Below, in pieces: positions 1 to 11,768 of a stretch of DNA of 64,000 nucleotides; within the stretch, counting starts at the first letter, position 1; each line of letters opens with the position of its first letter. Made by a program: the position numbers and the translations under genes. The notes beneath the pieces are model-generated. The model was not told where the DNA came from. It did not search any database and was given only the letters and a program-made list of their open reading frames with translations. The stretch lies in the NCBI GenBank assembly GCA_024036415.1, contig JAMWET010003117.1:12501-76500 (forward strand), read 5' to 3'. This DNA comes from Prochilodus magdalenae. Lineage: Eukaryota > Chordata > Actinopteri > Characiformes > Prochilodontidae.

Positions 1-230
1 GGTCTACCAGCAGTGGATACAATCCCAGTCTACAGGGAATTCTGGGGAGTAAATCTAAATCTGGCCCATCTGTGCTATTCTTAGAAGCAAGAGTGGCTGA
101 ACATTGATGTGGCCCACATCCAGAAACTTGTCCAGTCAATGCCCAATCCAGTCACAGCTGTTATTTGTGCACCTGTAGGTATTAGATTAGGTTTGTTTCA
201 GTCACAGGTGACTCATTGTTTGTCTGGTGC
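1..230 (+). mobile_element. Tc1-like deletion derivative (family D), 3' part, cut by window edge
   Basis: The first 43 bases are nearly identical to 31010-31050 and 60123-60165, which identifies this as the same repeat family. The following bases encode a degraded Tc1-like carboxy terminus: the frame beginning at 109 reads HIQKLVQSMPNPVTAVICA, matching the LVxSMPxRVxAVIxAxGG tail of Tc1/mariner transposases. The region between helix-turn-helix and tail (the DDE core) is missing in all copies here. It is a dead element lying 4.3 kb upstream of the malic enzyme promoter. Confidence 0.6.
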
Positions 231-868
231 AAAATTACTAGGAAGGAAATCTTTGACTGTCATTCATTACCATATTAAATGGCAAATAAAGATATCAATC
301 TGGAGATATCAATTTAGAGAAGACTGTGTTACAACAGTGACAATAAAATAATGATTAAACAGCATTAGCTTGGCTTCATTCTTGACTTTCATAAAAACAA
401 CTGAGTTTGTTCAGTCGTTTTCCGCCGGGAACACCCAGTTTCAGTGCGTTATCACTCCTCCACGTTTACTGCAGTACAAGCCCTCACGCTTTTAACACGG
501 CTTCTTCTTATTTCTTATTTCTTACCATTTATCCAGTGCTGTATTTACTATGCGCTTTATTTAATTGTTCTAGTCGTTTCACTCTAACAGCTTTTCAGAG
601 AACACTTCTGCTTGGAGATGCCGTGTCAGCACTTGTTCTGAGCTGAACACGTAAACACCGATGCCTGTAATATGGCAGTGCATGCGCTGCCTGTCACCGG
701 CTCACTCTCACTCCAACACTCAACTTTACCTGAACATACTGACGGACTCTGCAGAAGGGACTGCTGTCCACTAACGTGTGATGTTTTTGATCCGGCTGTT
801 TTGCTTGAATGAAGTCATTCTGTGCTCCGAATCATGCTCATATTAGGAACTCCGTTTCCCAAACCTTT
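231..868. other. 5' flank with no recognised gene
   Basis: This is unique-looking AT-rich sequence. The short plus-strand frames here (for example 407-646) have no recognisable domain and no supporting splice context. Confidence 0.5.
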
Positions 869-1122
869 ATATCAGAGCTGTCCATAGAAAATCATTGATC
901 TCCAATTTTGTTCATTTTTACTTTGATGCCTCATTTGATCACATGAGCTGCTGTTTACACTGTGTGGAAATTCCATGAAGATTGGACCAACAGAAATGGG
1001 CCAAAACAGCTTGGAAAGACTTCTGGTTCCATTGACTTCCATTCAAATGAAATTAAGTTTTTGGCCTCTCCTGTAAAGTTGTCATTTTGGAGATGCCTGT
1101 TTTTCTTTGGACACTGATGATG
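869..1122 (-). mobile_element. ATATCGTCGCTGTCC MITE, copy M1
   Basis: A full-length but diverged copy of the window's commonest repeat. It is in the orientation that starts with the CATTTGATCACATGAGCTGC block and ends with the TTTTTGGCCTCTCCTGTAAA block. The ends are eroded (ATATCAGAGCTGTCC on the left, GGACACTGATGAT on the right). There is no coding potential. Confidence 0.75.
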
Positions 1123-1861
1123 GTTTTATCCTACACATATTTCTCCCAGAATGTCACTTTCCTGAAATAAAAAACTAAAAAAATATTAATAAAAACATTA
1201 TCAGTCAAAAGATAAACAATTCTCTATACATGCTACAAGCCAGCTAACACTCATGAAGGTAAGTCTGTTATTTAAGATCATCACTAGTGTACTCAAACTG
1301 TACCAGGTTGCCAGTCATGATGTCATTTCAGAGTTCAGCAGTGCTGGGCTGCGTGTAGCAATATTTGTATTGATGATGTCACGGTTCAGGGGATGCAGTG
1401 GCATTCACAGAAAGCATGTCCAAGGTTTCGGAACGATTTGTTTACCATAGCGGCAGCTTTCAAAAGCATTTTTTAATTTTCCTAATAGAGAAATCAAACC
1501 TAGATCTTGAGTTCCTGATAAGGACATGACAGTGATGGCAGAGTGACAGCAGGATGTCCAACGAATTTGGAAATTAATCAAACCATGGACTGAGCGTTCT
1601 GGAATTTCTCAAACTGGCAAGGTGAAGGTTAACATGTACTGCCATCAAACTGCTGCTGGCACAGCATCATTGGCTAGCTCAGCACACTTGGATGAGAACA
1701 CTGGGGAGTATGCTAATTCTGTCACATCAGCTAACATGTCCCTGTTCTGTCCAACACTAGGTAAAGCGTAGAGGCATCCTACCCACCCAGAGATAGACCA
1801 TTTATGCTTTTCTGGACCCTTGGCCTTTGATGTTTATGGCATCACCAGGGGTCACTGCTTA

Positions 1862-1980
1862 CACTAGTGATTCTTAGTCCTGAGAGGAAGAAGAACTAGC
1901 CTGCTTTCCTGCCAAAACTTATACTTCAGTTTAGAAAGGGATTGACTGGGTCCTCCAGGACCAGGATTGGGGACCACTGG
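1862..1980. repeat. Palindromic MITE-type fragment
   Basis: The right part (TCCTCCAGGACCAGGATTGG) matches the right end of the palindromic repeat at 7110-7292. The left part (TTAGTCCTGAGAGG) may be its eroded partner. It is short and diverged. Confidence 0.35.
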
Positions 1981-2071
1981 CTTGAACAACTGCACCAATC
2001 AGGAGCTCCATTCAGAGCGGTTTAGTGTGAAGACCTGCACCCCATGTTGTGTTCTGTAGCGTCAATGGAAG

Positions 2072-2318
2072 ATATCGTCGCTGTCCAAAGAAAACAGGCA
2101 TCTCCAAAATGGCAACTTCACAGGAGAGACCAAAAACCTCATTTAGTTTGAATGGAAGTCAATGGAACCAGACGTCTTTCCAAGCTGGTTTAGGCCATTT
2201 CTGTTGATCCATTCTTCATGAAATTCACAGCCAGTGTAAACAGCAGCTCATGTGATCCAATGAGGCAAAAAAGTAAAAATCAACAAAAATGGAGATTTTC
2301 TTTGGGCGGCGACGATAT
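2072..2318 (+). mobile_element. ATATCGTCGCTGTCC MITE, copy M2
   Basis: A complete copy. It starts ATATCGTCGCTGTCC at 2072 and ends with the inverse terminus GGCGGCGACGATAT at 2318, so the terminal inverted repeats are almost intact. The orientation is opposite to M1. The interior carries the family blocks for AATGGAAGTCAATGGAACCAG and GTAAACAGCAGCTCATGTGA. It is about 247 bp and non-coding. Confidence 0.85.
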
Positions 2319-3677
2319 GCTGATTACCATCGAATCCAGCATATGTTGTGTTTTGGGTACTGCCAAACCAGCATCAGGCCAGCACCAGACCAGCCGAAAC
2401 TGATGTAGAACATCTTAAACTGGCAGGGACCTAGTTTACATAACTTACTTCTAGGTGTACTGATACTGATTCACGGGCAACAGTAGACTAGAAGAGAATA
2501 CAGTCCTAGGCTTCCAGTGAGAGAATTCGACAATTTACTTTAAGGAAGCTAAATGTGGCTCAACGGAACTGAGAAGAGAATACAGCCGTTTACTTTACTG
2601 AAGCTGACTGGACCGTTTATTGAAGAGTGGGACTTCCTTCATAGTTCAGCACTATGGGCTTTCCCATTCATTTCCATTGACCCACTGACCTGTATCCTCT
2701 ACTATGTCTCGGATGCTCCATAGAATTCTTGGTTATGTAGCACATGCTGCACAGGTCTCCACCCCCAGCCTCTATTTGACATGCTACTATGGAAAGATGA
2801 TGGAAGTGTGTTAAATTGCTGATGCGGTTAAATATTAACAAGTCATTAGATAATTCAATGTGCACAAAGGTAGGGACGAAAGACACAGCTCCGGGAAGGA
2901 CCTACCAGTTATCGTCATCTTCAGGGGGAGGAGCCAAGACAATAGGTGTAAGGATAGACAATGACAGATGTGCAGCACAAAGGAAAGTCTGAAGCGGTGG
3001 AATCTGAAGGACTAGTCACAAAGAATAGTCACCTCCTCCATTAGTCTAGAACTTTCCACAGACTTCCCATCACTCAGCCTTAGCCACACCCTTCGATCCC
3101 TCTGGGCTTTGCTAATGTCTTACCTAATAGAGTTCTACAACAGTAGGCCGTTACCCAACCATAGGTAGACCAACATCCAACATGGAGCTAACCTTGACCT
3201 GCTGTTCTACTCATAAACATGCGGCGGAGCCGTGTAAGTCCTCACAGGGCACAACGCACTTTCCATTTCTTCACCGCAGGAACAAGAGTTTATTCCACGT
3301 GCGAGAGGCACTTCACTGAAATCAGATTCAGATTTTTAGTGGATCTTAGAAAAGCAATGCTAGAGGTAGTTATTCGTGATTTCAGCAGGACACTGAATTA
3401 AACAATGGCCTTGTCATTCACACTCAGTTACACATATCCTCCATACACACTCGCTCATAATTGTTCCACAATACCTAATACACTGTCTCATAATATCTTA
3501 GTCAGACTCGGCATTGTTACATGGAGCCATTACAGAGCACGAGAACACACCTACACTGAAATACTGTATAACTGTATACGTCATTTATAGAATATTAATG
3601 TACATCTCATATAGAGAAACTTTATGGAGACGTACTTTATAATCCTATATCTCATGTACAACTCATATATCAAACCT

Positions 3678-3678
<1 letters not shown>
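2319..3678. other. 5' flank with no recognised gene
   Basis: No exon, RNA gene or classifiable transposon was recognised. A short sequence (AGAAGAGAATACAG) occurs twice, near 2490 and 2570. The small frames on both strands look like chance. Confidence 0.45.
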
Positions 3679-3679
<1 letters not shown>

Positions 3680-3713
<34 letters not shown>

Positions 3714-4190
3714 CGTTACACTTTTATAGCACTTTTATAGCACCTTTCACAAAACAAACCCAGGACTGGGTTTACTAAACAATATATATATATGTTTACA
3801 AATATATATTTTATAAATTATATATGCTTTATGAAGAAATACTCATATGTAGAAAATTAATGTACATCTCATATATACGACCTTTATAGAGCAATACTGT
3901 ATATCTCATATATAGATATACATTACAGAAAACTACTGTATAAGCAATATTTCATGTACATCTTAAATATAAAAACTTCACAAAGTAATATTGCATAACA
4001 GTACATGTTACTTTACATCATATTTATAATAATATATTATATAATAATATATAAAATATATAATTTTATATATAAAAATATATAGTTTTTATAATATTTA
4101 GAATTTATTTTAAAAAATCTTATAATATTAAACAGGTATTCATATAAAACATGTTTACTATACTCATCTTTAATATCAATACTGATCGGT
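3680..4190. repeat. (AAT)n microsatellite and AT-rich tract
   Basis: About eleven AAT units run from 3680 to 3712. They are followed by roughly 480 bp of very AT-rich sequence with repeated TATATA and CTCATATATA patches. The tract ends just before the GC-rich promoter region. Confidence 0.85.
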
Positions 4191-4409
4191 TTTATTTAAA
4201 ATACATCTTTAATGGATCTATGAAGTCAAAGTAACCATGACCCCTCAGAACCGCTGAGTCACTGCACCTCCTGGTTACAGAGAGCTTTTGTTTTGAAGCG
4301 CGGTGTTTGTTTGTTTTCTGTAGTTCTGAGTTATTACCGTTACTCCTCCAGACACACTGCCTGTACTTCTCCTCCGAGCCCTTCACCGCTCTCACTCCTT
4401 CACCAGCAC

Positions 4410-4560
4410 CAGGATTGGTCAGCCCTTATCATCAGTGTCAGTCTGCCCATCATAGCCGTGTCTAATAGGCTGTAAAGCGGCTGGCTAAGCCAACAGAGGC
4501 TTCGTCTGGACCGAGTGGGGGCCGGCGGGGGGGCGGTGACGTGACCGGCGCTATTTAAAG
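4410..4560 (+). promoter_or_regulatory. Putative malic enzyme core promoter
   Basis: Base composition changes here from AT-rich to GC/CpG-rich. Visible elements are an inverted CCAAT box (GATTGGTCAG, core 4414-4418, NF-Y type), a G-run/GC box at 4524-4536 containing GGGCGG, a CRE-like site TGACGTGA at 4537-4544 (one mismatch from TGACGTCA), and a TATA-like box TATTTAAA at 4552-4559. NF-Y plus GC-box promoters are common for lipogenic NADPH-producing genes, but binding is inferred. The TATA box would place transcription start near 4580-4590, downstream of the first in-frame ATG at 4577. Confidence 0.6.
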
Positions 4561-4576
4561 GGGAAGGCCGAAAAAC

Positions 4577-4705
4577 ATGGCACGCGCTTCGGCCAGACAG
4601 GAATCCAAGGACTGGGAGATGGACAGGTCAGGAGGACAGAGCCAAACTTTCATCCACACGAAGAAGAGAGGGTACGACATCACCCGTAACCCTCACCTCA
4701 ACAAG
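4577..4705 (+). CDS. me1: Malic enzyme, coding exon 1 (N-terminus)
   Basis: NADP(+)-dependent malic enzyme oxidatively decarboxylates L-malate to pyruvate and CO2, producing NADPH for lipid synthesis and redox balance. This exon encodes 43 residues ending KKRGYDITRNPHLNK, the conserved malic enzyme N-terminal signature. It stops exactly where vertebrate ME exon 1 stops (phase 0, donor AAG|GTAACC). An in-frame TAA at 4556 rules out a longer N-terminus in this exon. There are two candidate starts. ATG 4577 has A at -3 and G at +4. ATG 4619 has G at -3 and G at +4; it gives a 29-residue exon product close in length to mammalian cytosolic ME1 and fits the TATA-predicted start better. The leader contains Asp and Glu and does not look like a clear mitochondrial targeting peptide, which favours cytosolic me1. 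Residues elsewhere resemble ME3, so paralogue assignment is tentative. Confidence 0.82.
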
Positions 4706-4822
4706 GTAACCACTCAGAGACGCGGTTCAGCTCCTCGGACCGGTTTGAGTTTGTTGGCGAACATGACAGGCACTGTTTGGAGAGGGTGTCACTTTCAGGG
4801 GCTATAATTAGATTTAAAGGGG

Positions 4823-4932
4823 CTGTGTGTGCGCGTGTGTGAGTGTGTGTGCGTGCGCGCGCGCGCTCGTGCTGGCTAGAGAAAACAATCCTCCCAGTGA
4901 AATACACACACACACGTGCACGCGCACGCGCG
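4823..4932. repeat. Opposed alternating purine-pyrimidine tracts near the exon 1 donor
   Basis: A GTGTGTGCGCGTGTG...GCGCGC tract (4823-4866) is followed 35 bp later by a CACACACACGTGCACGCGCACGCGCG tract (about 4903-4932). The two are roughly inverse complements and lie 118 bp after the exon 1 splice donor. Such tracts can adopt Z-DNA or pair as a hairpin. Confidence 0.85.
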
Positions 4933-5538
4933 TTTCTATTCTTTTAGCCTTGGTAGGTTTTTTTTTTTGCTGGCTGCAAACTGTAGGTTGTACTCTATTG
5001 TGGGTCTTAAGGCCGGAGACATTTTTGGTCCACTCTGAATAAAATGCTGTTTTGAAAAATAAATAAATAAAGACAAACAAATATTCTTAGAAAAAAAAAA
5101 ACACGCATAAAGAGACTTATATTAATACATATAATATTACATGAACTGTTTACTGGGAATTTCTGGGTGAAATTTCCCAGCAGAATGTTTAAACTGGAAT
5201 GCCCCAGCAAGTCAGATTTCCTCCTCAAAAACTCAACAGCCATTCCATCCTATCCCGCATCCCTGACCTCAAAATCCAAGATGGCTGCACCATGCATAGA
5301 AGGCGACTAGCATACTTAGCCTGATGCGTATTTATCAGCTGGTATTGCTAAAATGGGCTAAATTAGCAGGAAAACCATCTGCATTCCGAAGGAGCGTTGA
5401 TTTTGTTTTTCAAACTGGAAATGAGCTATAAATGTGCATCACCCTGCTAATCATGCACACGAAAATTAAATATGTGCATCCGTGTGGGTTCTAGTGTCGA
5501 AAGACTTCAGAATCTCTAATTGTTGTATTTAAATATGT

Positions 5539-5574
<36 letters not shown>
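5539..5574. repeat. (TAGA)n microsatellite
   Basis: Nine uninterrupted TAGA units in intron 1. Confidence 0.95.
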
Positions 5575-7109
5575 TGAGCATATATCAATCTGCTGGCTTG
5601 ATAAGGCCCCACTGAGTACAAGATCTAGCTGGATTCTAAGTATACACAAATTAGCCAGTGAAGGAAGTATACGTTAATTGGACTGGGAGTGGAAAATGAG
5701 TGATGATGAATTTTATCTAATACTCAATTGGACCTACAGCCATGCCAGTAGTGGCCAGACAGTGGTTCACCATCCTCTTGCTAATGGAGAGTGAAATGAC
5801 CAATGGGTTGACCATATTCTATAGCAATGTAATCTTCAGGCCCATCAAAATGTGCTCACTTAGCCAGTTTAGCTAATCTCAGTCCTTCTTTACTGGAGCT
5901 TGCCTCAGCTCATCCCTTGAAAGAGCAATCGGTGTTTTACCTTGTGCACACAGGCCTTCATATCTTATCTGCTAACCTGATGCTTTACAAGCGTCTGAAG
6001 GATAGCGCATCAGTGTTCAGACCATGTGGGAAGTGCATAGACCTTCGTACATATTGATATGGGAGGTGGGATGGAGGTTACAGGCTACACAGCTGAGAGG
6101 CTATGCTAGAGGACACTGTCCTAAGCTGAACTCTAATATGGCTGAAGTCCAGCTGTTCTAGGGAAATGTCCTCTGGCCTCATGTGCCTGTTGCTTAATAC
6201 TGCTTTGTGTATAGTCAGCAGATTTAGTGTGCTGGGGTTAACAATATTTCCATGTTTGTGCTCCGTGAATTAGCCCTGACTTGCTAGTAACGCTGGCTAA
6301 CGTGCCTCATATTCATATCACATTAAAACGTTCCGCCTCTGTGATCAGTTCTGGTTCAATATGAAATTATTTCTGGCCTGACTTGGTCTGTCTGCCCACT
6401 AGATTGTGGGTCTAGCGGATAATTGAGGTTTTTTATAACCAGTAATTTTACTGCATGCATTTTGCTAAAATTTTAACGGTGGAAAAAAACGTAAGTAAAT
6501 GAACTTGATATATAAATGTAGTGTTTTCAATTTCTCATCCTCTCTATTATTAATTTTTAAAAAATGATAAAATGATAAAGTTACAAAATTTTAGCATGAG
6601 CTGCTTCACCATATGCACAACACGGCTAACTATGGCAGATTTAGCATCCATTTTTTAATAACACGGTTAATGCTGTTGCATCGTTGCCATTACTGGGAGA
6701 GAATATATAAGGTCTGACACTTGTGCTAGTTTTTAAATAATTCCTCACCTCTAAAATAGAACGAATTGTTATTAATATTCATTAGCGTTGTATGTAAAAC
6801 CTTAAATAGTTATTAACAGACACGCACATTTATTTAGCCATTTAAATGCCAGTGATTAATAAAAGGTGTACACAGTTTTAGTTTAATTTTATGATGCCCA
6901 TTAAAAAAAAAAACTTAATTAAATAACATTGACTCTGTTTAAACTGAGGACCAGCTTGTGCCCGCTATAAGTTATAAGGCACCTGGAGTACTGTACCAGT
7001 GAAAGGGGGGGGTATCTGTAAAGGTGTCATCTGACTGAAAAGCACTGGTAGCTACTGCTCCGATTCACAATCGCTAGCCGATCGAAGACTTCCAGAGGGC
7101 CTAGATCAG

Positions 7110-7292
7110 TGTTCACCAGCCCCGCTCCTGGAGGTTTTACCCCAAGAACAGGTTTCCTGCACATTTCTGCATCTTCCTGCCAAACCCCGGCCACTTTCAC
7201 CCAATGAGGGTTTACCAGTTGGTGGATTAGTTGGATCAGGTGTGTCAGGAGCAGGGGCTGGAGCTCCTCCAGGACCAGGGTTGGGAACAGCT
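7110..7292. repeat. Palindromic MITE-type repeat with CTCCTGGAGG ends
   Basis: The left end GTTCACCAGCCCCGCTCCTG is an imperfect inverse complement of the right end CTCCAGGACCAGGGTTGGGAAC. The interior contains GTGGATTAGTTGGATCAGGTG, typical of a very common teleost fold-back repeat. A fragment of the same family is at 1862-1980. The superfamily is not certain. Confidence 0.6.
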
Positions 7293-8865
7293 GTTTTAGG
7301 CTACTGCCTTAGCCCTAACTGATCTCACCAGATCCAGCTCCTTCTTACTTATAGAGGACCTTTATATAATATCTGGATGACTGCAGGACGGCAGCGGTCC
7401 GGTGATGCAGTTTTCTGATGAAATTGTAAATGATAATGTGATTGGTTGGTTCCTGATGGTTTAGATAGTCACTTTGATGCGTTAGGTCTTTAGTTCAGAT
7501 CCTGAAGTCCTAACCAATGGGGAAGCCTGCTTGCCTGCAGATGCCATGGGGAACTCCTGATCTGATTATGTCACATTGGACGTTTCAAGAATGTTGTTTG
7601 CCTCCAACTAAAACTTGCAGGAACTGAAAATGACAGACTTCTTTTATTAACAGAGCTCATTAGGCCTTCTCAGGAAGGCCTGGAAGCCTGTGCATGTTCG
7701 CCTTTATATTACCCATTATGTAATCGGTTGTACCGCCTGGTATTCCGAGCACGTCTCTCGCTTGGGTGCTGATAAAGCGTGACGGACTGGCCTGATCTAG
7801 CATCATGTCTGCTGGCCAACTGACCAAATCCCGCTGACAACGCGGAGCTCTGCCTGTCATTAAGGTTAATGACTCTGCTCGGCTGCAGGTGTGTGAGTAT
7901 CAGCATGGGCCTGTGTGTGTTTTTACTGGAGGGTCATTTGGAGAATGAGTTCACATTTTTTATCCAGGTGTGCTGCACCAGGAAGTGATGAATGATGCCT
8001 TTATACAGTATATGAATGCATAGAGTCCGTCCAGGCCTAGAGATAACCCCTGGTATGTGTGTCTGTGTGTGTGTGCTTCAGAGTGTGAGTTCGTACTTTG
8101 CTGGTTTGAAAAAGCGTAAGATTGTAGAACACGTCTTTCTCTTGACTGGCACTCAGGTTTGATCAAACCGATCCAAACACCGGCCATCTGAACTAACAGG
8201 CTGTTCTGACAGTGACCCACTTTTCGTAGAGGTCATGCTTGAGGCGGCCCTTTTCAGCTCAAGGCCATGGCCAGGTAAATGCTCATCTGAATGGTCTCCT
8301 CTGTGGCGGTAGGGCCGTAAAGGGTGGCTCTCAGACGCTCTCTGATTAGTGTTGGTTAAATATTTAGGATAGGACTAGGCCTAAGTGGAAAAGCCCACTT
8401 GGCGCTCCACGGCAAAATAAACGCAGAGTCTAGGTTTGATTTGTGCTGATTACCGTCTGGAGGAATGAAAGAAATCACGTATGTCCTCCACTATTTCGGC
8501 TGGGCATTCCAGAGGCCCATGAGCTCAATGCAACTCAATGACTTCTTAAACTCACTCAGATCTGTGTTTGCATTCTGAAACATACTTTATGTCTGTGGCC
8601 GTCTTGGGTCTGTGCTGTGGAAGTTGTTTTCTGGTTTTTATATTTTGAGTTTTATATTTAGTTTTGCTTTGCTACATCAGCTAAACCATATAGCATGCAG
8701 CTTCTTCTGGCTGTCTGCATCATGATGCAGAATTTATGGCTTGGCCAACAAGCTTAACCCACAAGAACCCAGACCCATTTCCCCTAAAGGGAAGTAATGA
8801 GGGATCAGGTATACGATTTAAAAGATCATTAAATTACCAGCAACATACACTCAGCATCTAAAGGC
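7293..8865. other. Intron 1 segment with no recognised feature
   Basis: No exon, RNA gene or repeat family was recognised. Minus-strand frames at 7660-7906 and 7960-8220 have no known domain. Confidence 0.4.
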
Positions 8866-9524
8866 TAGTTATGCCCAGAAGGAATCAACCGTCAGGAATG
8901 AAACTTGGTGGGAAGGTTTGTCATCTAGGGTAAGCAAGGTCGCTGTACCCACTGACCCAACAGCCACCATTACAGACCTCCAGCGAGCAGTGGTGTCCTC
9001 CATGAGTCATCCTGTTAGTGCAGCACCATTGGCAGACAGCTGCACCACGCAGGACTACATGCACACAGACCGTTACCACGACTGTCCTTAACACCACGTC
9101 ACCGTCACCAAAGACTGCAGTGGTGTCGTACCAGACTGTCATGGAGTGACTCAGAATGGCAGCGGGCCATCTTCAGTGAGTCCCGCTCTAGTCTTGATGG
9201 AGATGGCCAACAAGTCCGCCATTGGCACCAAGATGAGAGGTTCACTGTCACACAGTGAGCCAGGTGTCCCTACACCTCCACCCCAACGGCAAAATCTGCA
9301 GGAGCACCACAGGACACCATTAGGAACCTCTACGCTAAGATGCATGTATGTTGCTTAAGCAAACGTGACTGCCCAACGCCATACTGAGAGACAGACTTCT
9401 GTATGTGTAGCTCAGTAAATATTGATCATATCAGTCTAAATTTATCACCAGTTATTGATCCTGGTCACCTTTATCTTCCTTAGGAATGGCATTGCAATCC
9501 CACACTTCTTTCTGAGTGCACTTC
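8866..9524 (+). mobile_element. Tc1-like deletion derivative (family T), copy T1
   Basis: The left end (AGTTATGCCCAGAAGGAATC) and right end (TTCTGAGTGCACTT) match the CTGCACCCAGAAGG termini of the family. The interior aligns with copies at 15.6, 24.4, 37.8 and 53.4 kb. Reading plus, it carries a decayed transposase N-terminal half up to the first catalytic region (around 9146-9250), then jumps directly to the carboxy-terminal tail (CTGCAGGAG... TACGCTAAG). The second and third catalytic residues are absent. Frameshifts and stops make it a pseudogene. Confidence 0.75.
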
Positions 9525-11768
9525 TGATGATGAGAGTGTCTCAACAACCACTTCTTAATTTGTATTTCATGATTTCGTTCCAGAAATGGGATCAGAATGG
9601 GTTACAGGTACTACAGAACATGTTTCAGTTCCAGTCAAAGACCTTATAGATGCAGAATACAAGCTCGTAGGATGAACTGGGTTTGTCTCATTCACTAGCC
9701 AAGCACACTGCCGTTTGGTAAATGAGGTTCACAAATTCACGCAATGTCATGTGACTGCAGCCAGGGTGTGTAGTACTGGCCACTTCAGGACTCCATGTGC
9801 TAAAGTGAAGGATAAAGCTGTATAAAGGATAAAGGAACATCTTAGGAGCGTGTGCCGCATACATCACTGTGGGGTTGTGGGCTCTTCTGTGTCACGATGG
9901 TGGGTCACTCTTTACCACTATGCCCTGACATGGTAACTTGCACAGCAAGCCAGGTCTTCCCATTGGGTTTTTAGATAAACAGCTTTGGGACCAATCAGGG
10001 CAAGATCATTGGACTGATGGAGCTTAACCATAGCTCGGCAATCTAAGCCAGATTTGTGATAGAGATCTGTTAACCTTCTCCATAGAGCAAGGCTACCTGA
10101 CGCTCCATTCGTTAGGATACGTACACCCTGAACTTGCTCAGGAACCTAGTCTCTGTGTGCTTTGTGAGACAGGCCTTGTGTTTATTTGCTCCTACAGCTC
10201 CAGCTCCTTGGTGTCAGGAGGCTAGAGCAGCAAGGCCTCTGTGCCTCCCTCTCTTGGTTTTATGATGTGGCTTTGTGTTCCCCTGTGTCTCTGACTCTAA
10301 TGAGCTAAATGTGGTCTCACAGCCTTGTTTTTCAGACAGTCTGAACGTTTGGATTAAAGAAAAGAAAGCGACTGCACTTGGATTGCACCGCTGCTCTGCT
10401 AAGAAAATCCAGATTTGTGGGCATTAATAGAATGCACAGACGTTGGGTAAACCGTTTAGTAAATGTGGGAATTAAATAAAGGCTGTTGACACATTACGTT
10501 CTCCACAGACTGAGAACAATCGAATAGACAGGGCTAATTGTATGCAGTTGTCTACTTGGTAAATTGCCTAGCTTTATTCATTCCTAGTTACATTCAAAGA
10601 AATAATTTGTTTGCATAAGCAAGAACATCAAAACTGGAACAGTCATTGTGATGCATAGAGCAGCTGGTGTTTTGGAATACTGTTAATATATATATTTATA
10701 AAAATGAACAAATCATAAAAAAATTGTTAAGGAAGTGGTCCCATGACTGTGACGGCTATTTTCTCTTTTCAATATGACTCGCTGAAACGTCCACTGTGAA
10801 AACTCCATTTGAACCAGAATGAAGAAGTGAAGCAGGAAGGAAGGTGGAGTGCTCCAAGGGTAAATAGTGGGCCCACTGTGGTTTCCCAGCACCCCTGCCT
10901 TTTGGTGATGTTGTATCAGGGAATGAGTGTTCTCCACTCTGCAGCTGTAGGCCTGAGGGAGGGGAGAGGACTACACAACTTGGTAATTGATGCCGTGGGA
11001 CTAAAGTGCCGAAAGCTACGAGACCTCACGTCCACAAGCTGGAGTTGACTGTACCCCACACTTCTTAACCCCAAGCCCACGCCCTTTCTACCTGCGGTTC
11101 AGGCAGGATGTTCTAAGCGTGTGTGCTGTGTGTGTCCTCGCGAGGGGAAAGGAAGAGAGAAAGAAGTCTCTGTGGAAAAGGAGAGAGGAAGAGGGAGCTG
11201 CCTGCAGCTTTCCACAGGCCTCCTCTGTGCTCCCGTATTATCTCACTTAATGAACTGCCTGTGTGAATTAAGGCCAAACGCTCCGCGACCCAAAAAATAA
11301 AAACAACGCCACACAAAACTCTCTCAGCGGCCGAGCTGTGATCCGGTTTCACTCGTGTGTGCGTATAGCATATCATGTTTTTGCAGAGTGCCGGCAGCTA
11401 ACAGATGCTCTTTCAGCTTGTGGGGAAAACAAGAGGTAAGCGCTGTGCTCAATTGCAAATTTGGCACCTTAGTTCAGAGCTACTGACCACAGTGCTCCCT
11501 TGTGGGGGGTTTATGTAGAAGCTGGTGGTATGTGAGTTCTAATGTTTTGGACCCCAGTGCTTGGCATGTTTGTATGTTCCCTGCTGTAATGCACCTGGGT
11601 GGTGTTTCACGGAGCAAGATTTCCCAGTAAGTCAGATATACTTGATCAGTTTTGTCCCGGTCAGATTTTTCCAATAGGACCAGAGGCCAGGACGCTTCCT
11701 GTTTGCCAAACCTCAATTATCTAGCTATTCTGGATACCAGATTACGAAGGACTACACCATATTAGGAT
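9525..11768. other. Intron 1 segment with no recognised feature
   Basis: No gene or named repeat was recognised. Base composition is ordinary. Purine-rich sequence occurs at 11150-11190. Small frames on both strands look like chance. Confidence 0.4.

Larger units (their letters stand above)
4706..7109. other. Intron 1, proximal segment
   Basis: Starts at the GTAACC donor. It contains the GT/GC and CA/CG tracts, a tetranucleotide repeat and AT-rich sequence listed separately. No further coding exon was seen: no reading frame resembling malic enzyme occurs before 45744. Confidence 0.6.
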
